DNA of 64,000 nucleotides from Alloascoidea africana (Eukaryota; Ascomycota; Alloascoideomycetes; Alloascoideales; Alloascoideaceae): the NCBI GenBank assembly GCA_030581615.1, contig JAKTTT010000003.1, positions 557,451-621,450 of the forward strand, read 5' to 3'. Below are positions 44,886 through 53,637 of this stretch, piece by piece. A program made the position numbers and the translations under genes. Position 1 is the stretch's first letter; each line of letters starts with the position of its first letter. Under the pieces are notes generated by a model. That model searched no databases. It saw only the letters and a program-made list of their open reading frames with translations, and was not told the DNA's origin.

Positions 44886-45798
44886 CTACCAAAAATCATC
44901 CTCGTAATCTTCATCTCGATACTGATTGTTCGAAGCTCGTATATTCTCCTCGGTGAATAGATCGTCATAAGCATGCTCCAACTTTAACTTTTCCTGTCTC
45001 TTGTCTTCTTCCAGCTTGGCAGATTTGTTTTGTAATGCCCTCTGTTTTGATTTTTGAATATCCGTTTGGTGCCTCGTATGGTCAAGCTTGAGCTTGCTTA
45101 GATCTGGATATTCTTCTTTTTTTGTCTTTTTCAAACGGTTCACAATTGCATTGATTCGTGTCTCGATAAAAATCTTCTTCACTAGCTTTTCCTTTTTAAA
45201 CCCAACTTGCCCCGTTTGCATTCCTTTCGTCTTTCGCAAATTCGACCATGGGGTGTAAATTACTGTGATATTGTCTCTTTTGTTTCCTTCTATGGAATTA
45301 GCCTTGGTAAGTTGAGCGCAATCTAAAGCCTGTTAGCGATTTTTCTTGATATTCCATAAGCATTTGAGTTCGGCCTACCGATCAAAACTTCTTCTGGTAT
45401 ATTTTCCCAGTCTTCTCCTTCTCTCAAACGTAGATACACATGAGCTGAACTCAGATTATCAACGTGGAACTAGGTTTTCGGATTAGTTGATGAGAATTGA
45501 AACACAAAGAACAGATAGATCATACCCTACAATATATTCTGGTCAGACACAGTTATAAATGAGGTATATAACACAGGCATACTCACCAAACATCTTCATT
45601 CCATCCATACTTGATCAAAGTTTCATCTTTCGGTTAAATTCAGCAAAGCATTAGAGATTGATTCATCCTCTCACAGCATGCCCCTTACTGATCTTCAGTT
45701 TAAAAAAACATACTTTCTTCTTTATGCTTTCCCATATATATTAACCTGGGAGGATCAATAGTTCCAGAGGTCCCTCTCGACTCGAAATAGTAAACCAT
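44886..45798 (-). CDS. JLP2: Jlp2/CCDC25 family protein (NFACT-R domain), apparently with a 1-nt exon
   Basis: Small protein of the CCDC25/DUF814 family, related to the NFACT-R part of Rqc2; role in yeast unknown. Exons (reverse strand): 45798-45714, 45626-45587, 45526 (one base), 45469-45379, 45322-44886; 217 codons (human CCDC25 is about 208). The start MVYYFESRG, then [24 protein letters not shown], then [18 protein letters not shown] and [14 protein letters not shown] are the family blocks in order, followed by a charged coiled coil. Between GATGTTTG and TTCCAC the frame needs exactly one extra G. A G flanked by TTGTAG and GTATGA supplies it, giving introns of 60 and 56 nt with CTGAC and CTAAT branch points. 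Other introns are 87 and 56 nt. Family call is firm; the micro-exon is inference. Confidence 0.9.
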
Positions 45799-46879
45799 TT
45801 TGAGATCTACTACCCAAAACTACTGGCAGACTTTGTCAAGCAAATGGTGGATTGAACAGAAAATGGCAAGAATATTACCCGGATTTTGGCCGTTGGAGTG
45901 ATGGTGTCTTGCGCAATCTAAAGATTTGCCCAAGATCAACTTTTAATGAAGAACTATTAGAGGTAGGGAAGAATTTAATGCTTATCAAACCAATCGCTTA
46001 GGTGAGATTAGAAACGATTATTGGAATTGCAGCTTGCTCGAAAAAACAAGGTTACGAATCAAAAATGTTGTAATAGGCGAATTCTTAGTCTCATTTTGTC
46101 CTTTTGATTCTATCTTACCCCTCTAACTTTTTAAATGATGTTCATGAACAATTGATCTGTAGACCACCTAGAGCTTACTCATTCGCTAATGGGAATTATT
46201 TAGTACTTTGAACATCCGCTGTAACTTGATCACATCCCTTTCCCTCCTCTAACCAACTCATGTTATCAACTCTAAGCTACAAAAGGCTCAAAATTATTTT
46301 CCTTTTGTTGCATGAACAAATTGTACTCGGAAACCGTTTGACTCAACACATGTTATAACTTTAACTCACAGATTGGGAAACTAAAAAGGACGGTAAGCAT
46401 TTATGAAGTTGCACGACCAGCCATCACAAAATTCAGGTTCAATTGGTTTGATGCTGTCCAGGATACACAAATGGCCTCCAAAATGACAACACTTCGGCCT
46501 AGAGGAAAATTTCGAAATAGAAATGTTGTTGGATGGCTGTCCAAAACGGGTTACTTGTATATAAGTGTATGGGTGCACAAAGCATTGCACGGTGTGATGC
46601 TGACAATAGTGGCTATCACTATTGGTAGGTTGTCGAAGAGGAATAGGAGCCAAAAGCCATGTAGGAATGCAAAAAAATATTGTGGCTGACGTGTATAATC
46701 ACGTATGGCTTAACTAAGAGAATATTGAGACAGATCTCTTCAAAGGCTCAGTCTCTACCAACTGGTTAATGACAGTATGACCGCCAATTTTACCCGGACA
46801 GATCGCGGACACGACGCGAAACTATTGGAATTGTTTTATTGACAAGTCTGTAAACCAAGCCTTTGCTATTGAACTTATC
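45799..46879. other. 1.1-kb divergent intergenic (JLP2 / DNAJC9-like)
   Basis: No recognisable gene. A 72-codon ATG frame at 46,471-46,689 on the forward strand has a hydrophobic stretch, but nothing else supports it and it overlaps a Rap1-like box. Probably promoter sequence of both neighbours. Confidence 0.5.
46564..46577 (+). promoter_or_regulatory. Rap1-like half-match upstream of the DNAJC9-like gene
   Basis: AGTGTATGGGTGCA shares the core TGTATGGGTG with the boxes at 38,731 and 44,164. It lies about 300 bp upstream of the 46,880 ATG. Weaker than the others. Confidence 0.35.
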
Positions 46880-47803
46880 ATGACGGTACCTTATCCCGAT
46901 TTAAATCCATATGAAGTTCTTGGAATAGACGAAAGCTCCCACACTTCCGTCACTCAGCAGCAAATCAAACTGGCTTATAGGAAGCTAGCTCTAAAACGCC
47001 ATCCAGACAAGGTTATTTCAACAAACAGTTCAGAAGAGGAGAAGAAGAAAATAAACGAGGAGTTTCAACAGATTTCGTTTGCATACTGGTGTTTAAGCGA
47101 TGAGAAAAGGAAAAAGAAGTATGATTCAACGGGGACTGTAGAGCATCTTGATGAGATTGGCCTTCATCCTGAAGAGGATGATGAGGTTTCGTGGAAGCAG
47201 TTTTTCGATGAAGTCATGTCAGTGGAAGTGACTCCAGAATTAATAGAACAAGATAGAAAAGCCTATCAGGGCAGCTCGGAGGAGTACGATGACATTGTCA
47301 AGGTCTACGAGTCTAGTAAGGGAGACGTTGACGAAATATTCGAATGCATTGCCCATATGGAATACAGCAAAGAACAAGAAAAGCGTGTGTATGAATTATT
47401 AATTGGGGCCATCGACAAAGGCGACATAGAGGCAACGAAAAAGTTTAAACGATATCAGAAGAATAGAGATAAAGAGATTAAAAAACAGCTGAAAAAGAGC
47501 GAAAAGGAAGCGTTGGAGGCAGAAGAGTTAGCCAAAGAGCTGGGTCTAGGCCAAGGAAAGAAAAATCGAAAACGATCAGGAAAATCGCAGGCAGAAGATG
47601 ATGAAGATGAATTAAGGCAATTGATACTTTCAAAGAGTAACAACAGATTCGATTCTTTAATTGGGAATCTGGAAGCAAAATATGGCGCAAAACCCAAAGG
47701 CAAAAAGAGTAGGAAAAGCTCACCGGCCGAAATTAATGAAGAAGAATTTGCCCGGATCCAAAATAGGCTCACAAAGGAGAAGAAAAAGAGACGGCAAGTT
47801 TGA
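46880..47803 (+). CDS. DNAJC9-like J-domain protein
   Basis: 307 codons, one exon. The N-terminal J domain is complete: NPYEVLGID, IKLAYRKLALKRHPDKV with the HPD motif, FQQISFAYWCLSDEKRKKKYD. After it come the family's conserved middle segment (SWKQFFDEVMSVEVTPELIE) and helical ECIAHMEYSKEQEKRVYELL, then a long Lys/Glu-rich coiled region and a basic end KKKRRQV. This layout matches DNAJC9, a histone H3-H4 co-chaperone in animals; fungal members are little studied. Type III J protein without Gly/Phe or zinc-finger regions. Confidence 0.88.
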   Translation: MTVPYPDLNPYEVLGIDESSHTSVTQQQIKLAYRKLALKRHPDKVISTNSSEEEKKKINEEFQQISFAYWCLSDEKRKKKYDSTGTVEHLDEIGLHPEEDDEVSWKQFFDEVMSVEVTPELIEQDRKAYQGSSEEYDDIVKVYESSKGDVDEIFECIAHMEYSKEQEKRVYELLIGAIDKGDIEATKKFKRYQKNRDKEIKKQLKKSEKEALEAEELAKELGLGQGKKNRKRSGKSQAEDDEDELRQLILSKSNNRFDSLIGNLEAKYGAKPKGKKSRKSSPAEINEEEFARIQNRLTKEKKKRRQV

Positions 47804-48185
47804 GCTTGTTTATAGATGTGCATCTTTATGTTCATATTTATATGAGAATATTATATGTAGCATGTTGTCGGATAAGAGAAGGTGTTAGATCCGAGGCTCT
47901 AGCCGACCAGCAAAAGAAGGACTCCGAGTCATCATCATAATAGATCACTTCCTTCACTTAAGTTCTGAGTTCATCGTAGGACAAGAATTTCGGCCCGACC
48001 CGAAATGTAGAATCTTTCACTCGGTGTTCACGCTTTGAAGGCTATTTGGGACGGTGTCGGTGTGACTCAATTGGTATTTAAACAGTGTTAATCTCTCTCG
48101 TTTTTTCTGCTGTTCTTCTCCCTCCACCTCCTCCACTAACTCTACTTCCACCTCCAGTTTTCAGCACTTGTTCCGATCCAGCACA
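47804..48185. other. Intergenic, AGX1 promoter
   Basis: About 380 bp between the DNAJC9-like gene and AGX1. It ends in a CT-rich leader (about 48,085-48,170) typical of promoters of well-expressed yeast genes. Nothing else seen. Confidence 0.5.
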
Positions 48186-49346
48186 ATGTCCTTCGAATAT
48201 CACCAAGCAGCACATCCATTGACCATGATTCCTGGTCCTATCGAGTTCTCCGATAAGGTGCTCGCAGCAATGGCAACTCCATCCCAAGCACACACCTCCC
48301 CACAATTTATCAAGACCTTTTCCGAGGTACTCAAGAAGCTTCGCCAAGTTTTCATTTCCTCAGATCCGGCTGCTCAACCATTTGTTATCTCTGGATCTGG
48401 AACTCTTGGCTGGGACATTACTGCCTCGAACCTCCTCACAAAAGGTGAAAAGGCTCTTGTCCTTTCGTCCGGTTATTTTGGTGATTCTTTTGCCGATTGT
48501 TTGAGGACGTATGGTGCGGACGTAACGGTTTTGGAAGCTCCTGTTGGAGATGCAGTCGATTTAGCCAAGGTCGAAAGCGCTTTGAAAGCAGAAAAATACT
48601 CTGTTGTGACAGTAACTCATGTTGACACTTCAACGGCTGTTGTCAGCGATATTAAATCGCTTGCTAAGATCGTCCACTCCGTGTCACCAGAAACGTTGAT
48701 CGTTGTCGATGGTGTTTGCTCAGTTGGCGTCGAGGAGATTCGGTTCGATGAATGGAAGCTCGATTTTGTGCTCACAGCATCTCAAAAGGCGCTCAGTGCC
48801 CCAGCTGGCTTGTCTGTTCTATTTGCAAGCAAAAGAGCATTGGATAAAGCCTTGAACCGCAAGGAAGATTCTACCTACTTTGCCAACCTCAAGAGATGGA
48901 CGCCCATCATGAATGCCTACGAGTCTGGAAAAGGAGCCTACTTTGCTACGCCTGCTGTTCAGTCTGTGACTGCACTAAACTATGCTCTCGATGAGGTTTT
49001 GGAAGGTGGCATCGATGCCCGATTCGCCAAGCACGCCGAGGTCTCTGACAATTTCAAGAATCAATTGAAAGATTTGGGTCTCAAGCTTGTTTCCAACACT
49101 CCAGAGGTCTCGGCTCATGGGCTAACTGCTGTTTACCTGCCAGAAGGTGTCAGCAATGCGGATCTGCTTCCTTTGATCGCGAAGAAAGGAATTGTTCTCG
49201 CTGGAGGATTGTACAAGGGAATTGCTACAACATACTTCAGAATCGGCCACATGGGTGTCTCGGTGGTCGGAAAGGGCAGAGATGACGTCCAACAAGTCTA
49301 CAATGCCATCAAGGACAGCTTGGCCGAACTGGGCTACAAGAAATAG
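48186..49346 (+). CDS. AGX1: Alanine:glyoxylate aminotransferase
   Basis: PLP enzyme making glycine from glyoxylate and alanine. 386 codons, close to the family size, no intron. Fold-type I class V aminotransferase blocks: MIPGPIEFSDKV at the N-terminus, ISGSGTLGWD, VVDGVCSVGVEEIRFDEW carrying the cofactor Asp region, and VLTASQKALSAPAGLSVLF with the PLP lysine near 48,788. The C-terminus is YKK, without an obvious PTS1, suggesting a cytosolic or mitochondrial form. It lies 185 bp upstream of SHM2 on the same strand, so glycine production and glycine/serine conversion are adjacent. ATG 48186 is the last of the plausible starts and fits the conserved length. Confidence 0.95.
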   Translation: MSFEYHQAAHPLTMIPGPIEFSDKVLAAMATPSQAHTSPQFIKTFSEVLKKLRQVFISSDPAAQPFVISGSGTLGWDITASNLLTKGEKALVLSSGYFGDSFADCLRTYGADVTVLEAPVGDAVDLAKVESALKAEKYSVVTVTHVDTSTAVVSDIKSLAKIVHSVSPETLIVVDGVCSVGVEEIRFDEWKLDFVLTASQKALSAPAGLSVLFASKRALDKALNRKEDSTYFANLKRWTPIMNAYESGKGAYFATPAVQSVTALNYALDEVLEGGIDARFAKHAEVSDNFKNQLKDLGLKLVSNTPEVSAHGLTAVYLPEGVSNADLLPLIAKKGIVLAGGLYKGIATTYFRIGHMGVSVVGKGRDDVQQVYNAIKDSLAELGYKK

Positions 49347-49531
49347 AATAGTTTGGGTAGAAATTAGAAACTTCAAATATATACCTTACCGTTTACACGT
49401 GATCTTCTGCACAGAGTGTCGGGTAACCCGGTCGGAGCTACTTCGTGCATGTTAGAGTCATTTGAAAAAAAAATTGCTTGGATCTCTTTTTCTTCTTCGT
49501 TTCCATCTTCACCTGTATTTGTCCAGTTGCA

Positions 49532-50944
49532 ATGCCAGATATTCTTACTCAGTCCCAGAAAAACCTTATTGAAGGCCATCTCAAAGACATTGATCCCGAC
49601 GTGGCATCCATTGTCGCGGACGAGATCGATCGTCAGAAGCATTCGATCGTTCTCATTGCTTCGGAGAACTTTACCTCAACGGCAGTTTTCGAGGCATTGG
49701 GCACACCAATGTCTAACAAGTACTCCGAGGGATATCCTGGGGCTAGATATTATGGCGGCAACGAGCACATTGACAGAATCGAAAGACTCTGCCAGCAGCG
49801 TGCTTTGGAGGCATTTCATGTAACTCCAGACAGATGGGGAGTGAACGTCCAAACTTTGAGTGGATCTCCCGCCAACCTCCAGGTTTACCAGGCCATTATG
49901 AAGCCTCATGAGAGACTTATGGGTCTCGATCTGCCCCATGGTGGACATTTGTCCCATGGATATCAGACAGATACCAGAAAGATCTCTGCTGTTTCTACCT
50001 ACTTTGAGACTATGCCTTACAGAGTTGATTTGGAAACTGGGATCATCGACTATGACATGCTGGAAAAGACTGCTGTTTTGTACAGACCAAAGGTTTTGGT
50101 TGCAGGAACTTCCGCTTACTGTCGTCTGATTGATTACAAGAGGATGAGAGAAATTGCAGACAAAGTTGGTGCTTACCTTGTCGTCGATATGGCCCACATC
50201 TCTGGTCTGATTGCAGCTCAGGTTATTCCCTCTCCTTTTGAATATGCCGACATTGTGACCACAACCACACACAAGTCTCTTCGTGGACCCCGTGGTGCCA
50301 TGATCTTCTTCAGACGTGGTGTCCGATCTGTTAACCAAAAGACCGGAAAAGAAGTTTTGTATGATCTGGAAAACCCGATCAACTTCTCCGTCTTCCCTGG
50401 TCATCAAGGTGGACCTCACAACCACACCATTACTGCTCTGAGTGTTGCCTTAAAGCAAGCTGCTACCCCAGAGTTCAAGGCTTACCAAGAACAGGTTTTG
50501 AAGAACGCCAAAGCTCTTGAAGAGGAGTTCAAGAAGCGTGGATACAAGCTTGTTTCTGATGGTACTGACTCACACATGGTCCTGGTCTCTCTGAGGGACA
50601 AGCACATTGATGGTGCACGAATTGAAACTGTGTGTGAAAAGATCAACATTGCCTTGAACAAAAACTCAATCCCCGGCGATAAGTCTGCTCTCGTCCCTGG
50701 TGGTATCCGTATTGGTGCTCCTGCCATGACCACTCGTGGATTGAATGAAGAAGATTTCAAGCAGGTTGTCCACTACATTGACAAGGCTGTCCAGTATGCT
50801 ATCAACACACAGGCTTCTCTTCCCAAGGAGGCTAACAAGCTGAAGGACTTTAAGGCTGCTATTGCTCAAGGAAGTGATGAGTTGACCGCCCTCAAAGATG
50901 AGATCTACAACTGGGTTGGTTCCTACACTTTGCCCACCAACTGA
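49532..50944 (+). CDS. SHM2: Serine hydroxymethyltransferase, cytosolic type
   Basis: Converts serine and tetrahydrofolate to glycine and methylene-THF. 470 codons (baker's yeast Shm2 469), no intron. Blocks: [83 protein letters not shown] with the PLP lysine near 50,272, and [12 protein letters not shown]. The N-terminus MPDILTQSQ lacks a mitochondrial presequence, so this is the cytosolic enzyme. The codons look strongly biased, as for a highly expressed gene. A CTG codon at 50,206 encodes the invariant Leu of HISGL, evidence for standard decoding. Confidence 0.98.
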   Translation: MPDILTQSQKNLIEGHLKDIDPDVASIVADEIDRQKHSIVLIASENFTSTAVFEALGTPMSNKYSEGYPGARYYGGNEHIDRIERLCQQRALEAFHVTPDRWGVNVQTLSGSPANLQVYQAIMKPHERLMGLDLPHGGHLSHGYQTDTRKISAVSTYFETMPYRVDLETGIIDYDMLEKTAVLYRPKVLVAGTSAYCRLIDYKRMREIADKVGAYLVVDMAHISGLIAAQVIPSPFEYADIVTTTTHKSLRGPRGAMIFFRRGVRSVNQKTGKEVLYDLENPINFSVFPGHQGGPHNHTITALSVALKQAATPEFKAYQEQVLKNAKALEEEFKKRGYKLVSDGTDSHMVLVSLRDKHIDGARIETVCEKINIALNKNSIPGDKSALVPGGIRIGAPAMTTRGLNEEDFKQVVHYIDKAVQYAINTQASLPKEANKLKDFKAAIAQGSDELTALKDEIYNWVGSYTLPTN

Positions 50945-51660
50945 GCTTTTCACCGAAATGGTAATCTAAATCTTTATTGATTGGCTATCAACCCTGAAGT
51001 TCAACATTTGGGCTATATAGTATACAAATCTAATCCGGAGGATCTGTTTGTTTTGTTTAGATAAAAGACCAAGAAATGGGTTTTTTCACTATCATTTTTT
51101 TCTTGGCAGTGTTACGATTAATGCAAAAAATAACGAGATAACTATAGTCAACCTATAGCTCTTTGTCTTTGAATGAAATTTATTATACATTATTTTTGGA
51201 GATCGTAGTCCCAAGTAGGGCGTAGAGAAATGACTGAGATATGATTGACCTATTGATAGTAAAGGAAGATTAATTGATCATATTTTGTGCTTTGTAGAAG
51301 AAATCAGTATCTTGGAATCTTTCAGTTCCATCATTTGATCCAGTCACTAAACACACTACGAGTTTACCAACCTCCCCCATTTGAGAGCATATTAATCAAG
51401 CTTTGGTTGCGGGAAAAGTTCATCAAAAGCTTAACCGCTTGTCGAAATAGGAGTCTGCCGAGGGAATGGATGTCAAACCGTCGAACTCCCACGTTATATT
51501 CTCTGATCGTCTCTTTAAACCAAACCCCGGATTATTGCTCCATTGAGATCGATGGTTTACCCGGCCATGTAAAAGAGTGGGTGATCATGATCTCGATAAG
51601 ATGTGATTGCTGCTCGCACCGGTCTTTACTCCTGGTCTTTCCATTAGAAAGTGATATTTA
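50945..51660. other. Intergenic, SHM2 3' region
   Basis: About 715 bp. A 124-codon open stretch ends at 51,661 but has no ATG near its beginning and no recognisable content. AT-rich terminator-like runs occur around 51,060-51,200. Nothing else seen. Confidence 0.5.
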
Positions 51661-53343
51661 ATGATGAAAGATGCCTGGATTTTAGTGGCAAGGCAGCCAA
51701 AGTATTGCCTTTTAAGGAAAAGACTTTATATGACAGGATCCGGCATTCGACAACTTTGTAGATCGAGCTGTAATTCTGTTGTTACAAAAGGTATCCCGCA
51801 CCCCCACAAAGCGGATCTGTCAGATCATGGAGGTCTTAAGAAAGCAGTGAGATTCCCTGGTTTAACCTCAATTCAATCCAGAAGATACAAGGTGCACAGT
51901 AAAGGCGGCAAGGGAGAGGGGCAGTTTATTGAGAAGAACCAGACGCTTGAAGGAGCCGACGAAGATTATGAGATTGATTTGATCACATTACAAAAGAAGC
52001 CAAAGAAAAAGCCAAAGATTCAAGATTCAGTACATAATTCGGAAGAAGTGCTCTATATGAGTGGAACAACTGATAAAGAAAAGAAGAGCGTTAACGATAG
52101 GCTGAACACTAAAAAAGAGAGAGGTACACATGAGTCAACCACTAGGGAATATGAAAACGGTAAAGAGGAAGATGTTCAATCCAATGAAAAAACTGACCAC
52201 TCAAGGCAAAAAGCTGGGGGCGATTCAGATTCATCTGTAAATAATGCAAAACAAGAAGACATACCCGACGTTCAATCTCACCAGCTAAAACCCCACAAAT
52301 TTGATCCACGACGACTAGAAACCCTCAAATCGTCGCATGGAAAAAATACAAATAATGATTCAAGTCTTGACAAGCTCATATCTTTGTTGAACGATGAAAA
52401 GCAGGGGTTGGAGAAAAATATGGATGTGACAACGGAGGAGGAGCCCCCTTACTACAGGAGAAGACCCTTTAAGCCTTCTACCAGAGATAGAATTGACGAA
52501 AGTGGAGATAGGATAGTGAAAGAAGATATAGACATTGAGGATCTATTTCCGGAGATGCGTAAGAAGCGAAGCAAGACACCTCAGAAAGCTGTAAGCCAAG
52601 AAGAATCAAGCAGAGCTGAGACACAAAAAGATACAAAGACTGCAACAGAAGACAATGAAGATGAAAGATTGCGGAATGAAAAGTTCAAAATGTTGAACGC
52701 ATACGAATGGAGCAAACAGTACTTGACACCAAACCCAAGAACAATAGAGGAACACAACTTTTTCACACCTGTCTTTGAATCAGCAAGGGACGTAAAACTG
52801 AGAAGAAGAAAGAGGAGGTTTGCAGCAGATCTGTTTCCTTCCGTTAAACCGGAGTTCCTCAACGTTGCTTCTCAATCTTCTCCTTCCAAATCCCAAAGCA
52901 CTAGACCGCATGACGGGGTAGAAAGTAACAGCCAAAAAGAATATCTGATCGCCACTCCGGAAAAGGTAATTTCAAAAACCAATTACTTCCCCATGTCAGA
53001 TATTTACCAAAAAGAAGACACATTTACAGTTCTCTCCCGGCGCATTACAAACCCTCAACAATTCATCCCTATTGTGCGCAAGTTGGAATCCCGTAGTTGG
53101 CGTGTCATAGGTGGTGGTGGCCCGAACAACTTGCTGGTGTTTGAACGCGAAGCCTCTACCAAACGGACTAGATTGTGGAATATTGTTATAAACCTGTTTG
53201 CTATTTTTGGATTTTCCTCGTTTTGTTTTGCTGGGATGATCGCTTATGTCGAGCTTAGTGGATTGGGGAAGCAGAGTTTGTCGTTTGGTTCAGCCTCGGG
53301 ATCGGGATTGGTAACTGATAGCACCGAAAAAGTTCAAAATTAG
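51661..53343 (+). CDS. Uncharacterised protein, probable mitochondrial membrane protein
   Basis: I do not recognise the family. 560 codons from ATG 51661, no intron seen. The first 90 residues are rich in Arg/Lys/Ser with few acids (LLRKRLYM, SIQSRRYKVH), compatible with a mitochondrial presequence. Residues about 100-330 are highly charged and look disordered. A compact segment follows (FKMLNAYEWSKQYLTPNPRT, FFTPVFESARDVKLRRRKRR). Near the C-terminus are TVLSRRITNPQQFIPIVRKL and RSWRVIGGGGPNNLLVFER, then one membrane helix (LFAIFGFSSFCFAGMIAYV) and a short Ser/Gly tail. The ordered C-terminal block looks like a domain and is the best search query. Function unknown. Confidence 0.8.
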   Translation: MMKDAWILVARQPKYCLLRKRLYMTGSGIRQLCRSSCNSVVTKGIPHPHKADLSDHGGLKKAVRFPGLTSIQSRRYKVHSKGGKGEGQFIEKNQTLEGADEDYEIDLITLQKKPKKKPKIQDSVHNSEEVLYMSGTTDKEKKSVNDRLNTKKERGTHESTTREYENGKEEDVQSNEKTDHSRQKAGGDSDSSVNNAKQEDIPDVQSHQLKPHKFDPRRLETLKSSHGKNTNNDSSLDKLISLLNDEKQGLEKNMDVTTEEEPPYYRRRPFKPSTRDRIDESGDRIVKEDIDIEDLFPEMRKKRSKTPQKAVSQEESSRAETQKDTKTATEDNEDERLRNEKFKMLNAYEWSKQYLTPNPRTIEEHNFFTPVFESARDVKLRRRKRRFAADLFPSVKPEFLNVASQSSPSKSQSTRPHDGVESNSQKEYLIATPEKVISKTNYFPMSDIYQKEDTFTVLSRRITNPQQFIPIVRKLESRSWRVIGGGGPNNLLVFEREASTKRTRLWNIVINLFAIFGFSSFCFAGMIAYVELSGLGKQSLSFGSASGSGLVTDSTEKVQN

Positions 53344-53637
53344 AAGTGTTTGGGAGAGTTTAAAATTTCACTATTCATCTATTAGCCTTCGCTAGTATTT
53401 TCATTTTTTGGCGGTTACAGTATATGTAGCTATTGAATGCATCAAACCTCCTGAAACCCGATATTCTTCGCAAAGCTGGAGTTTCATTACTTTTGATTGT
53501 AAATAACCGGCCACGATCTAATGTTGGCCGAAGTTTGCCACACTTACATTAATTATTCACAACTTCTATTAATAATAACGAGAAATGGAGAAGTACAGTA
53601 TATCTAGCAATGAGCATCGTACAATCTACTATAGTCT

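Noticed and set aside
46471-46689. 72-codon forward frame upstream of the DNAJC9-like gene
   Set aside because: No family, no splice signals, and it overlaps a promoter-type motif; likely chance.
49676-50425. 249-codon open frame on the reverse strand inside SHM2
   Set aside because: It is antisense to a strongly conserved gene with biased codons, which often leaves long open antisense frames; no recognisable product.
51287-51661. 124-codon frame upstream of the unknown 560-residue protein
   Set aside because: No ATG near its beginning and no recognisable sequence; a chance open stretch or leader region.
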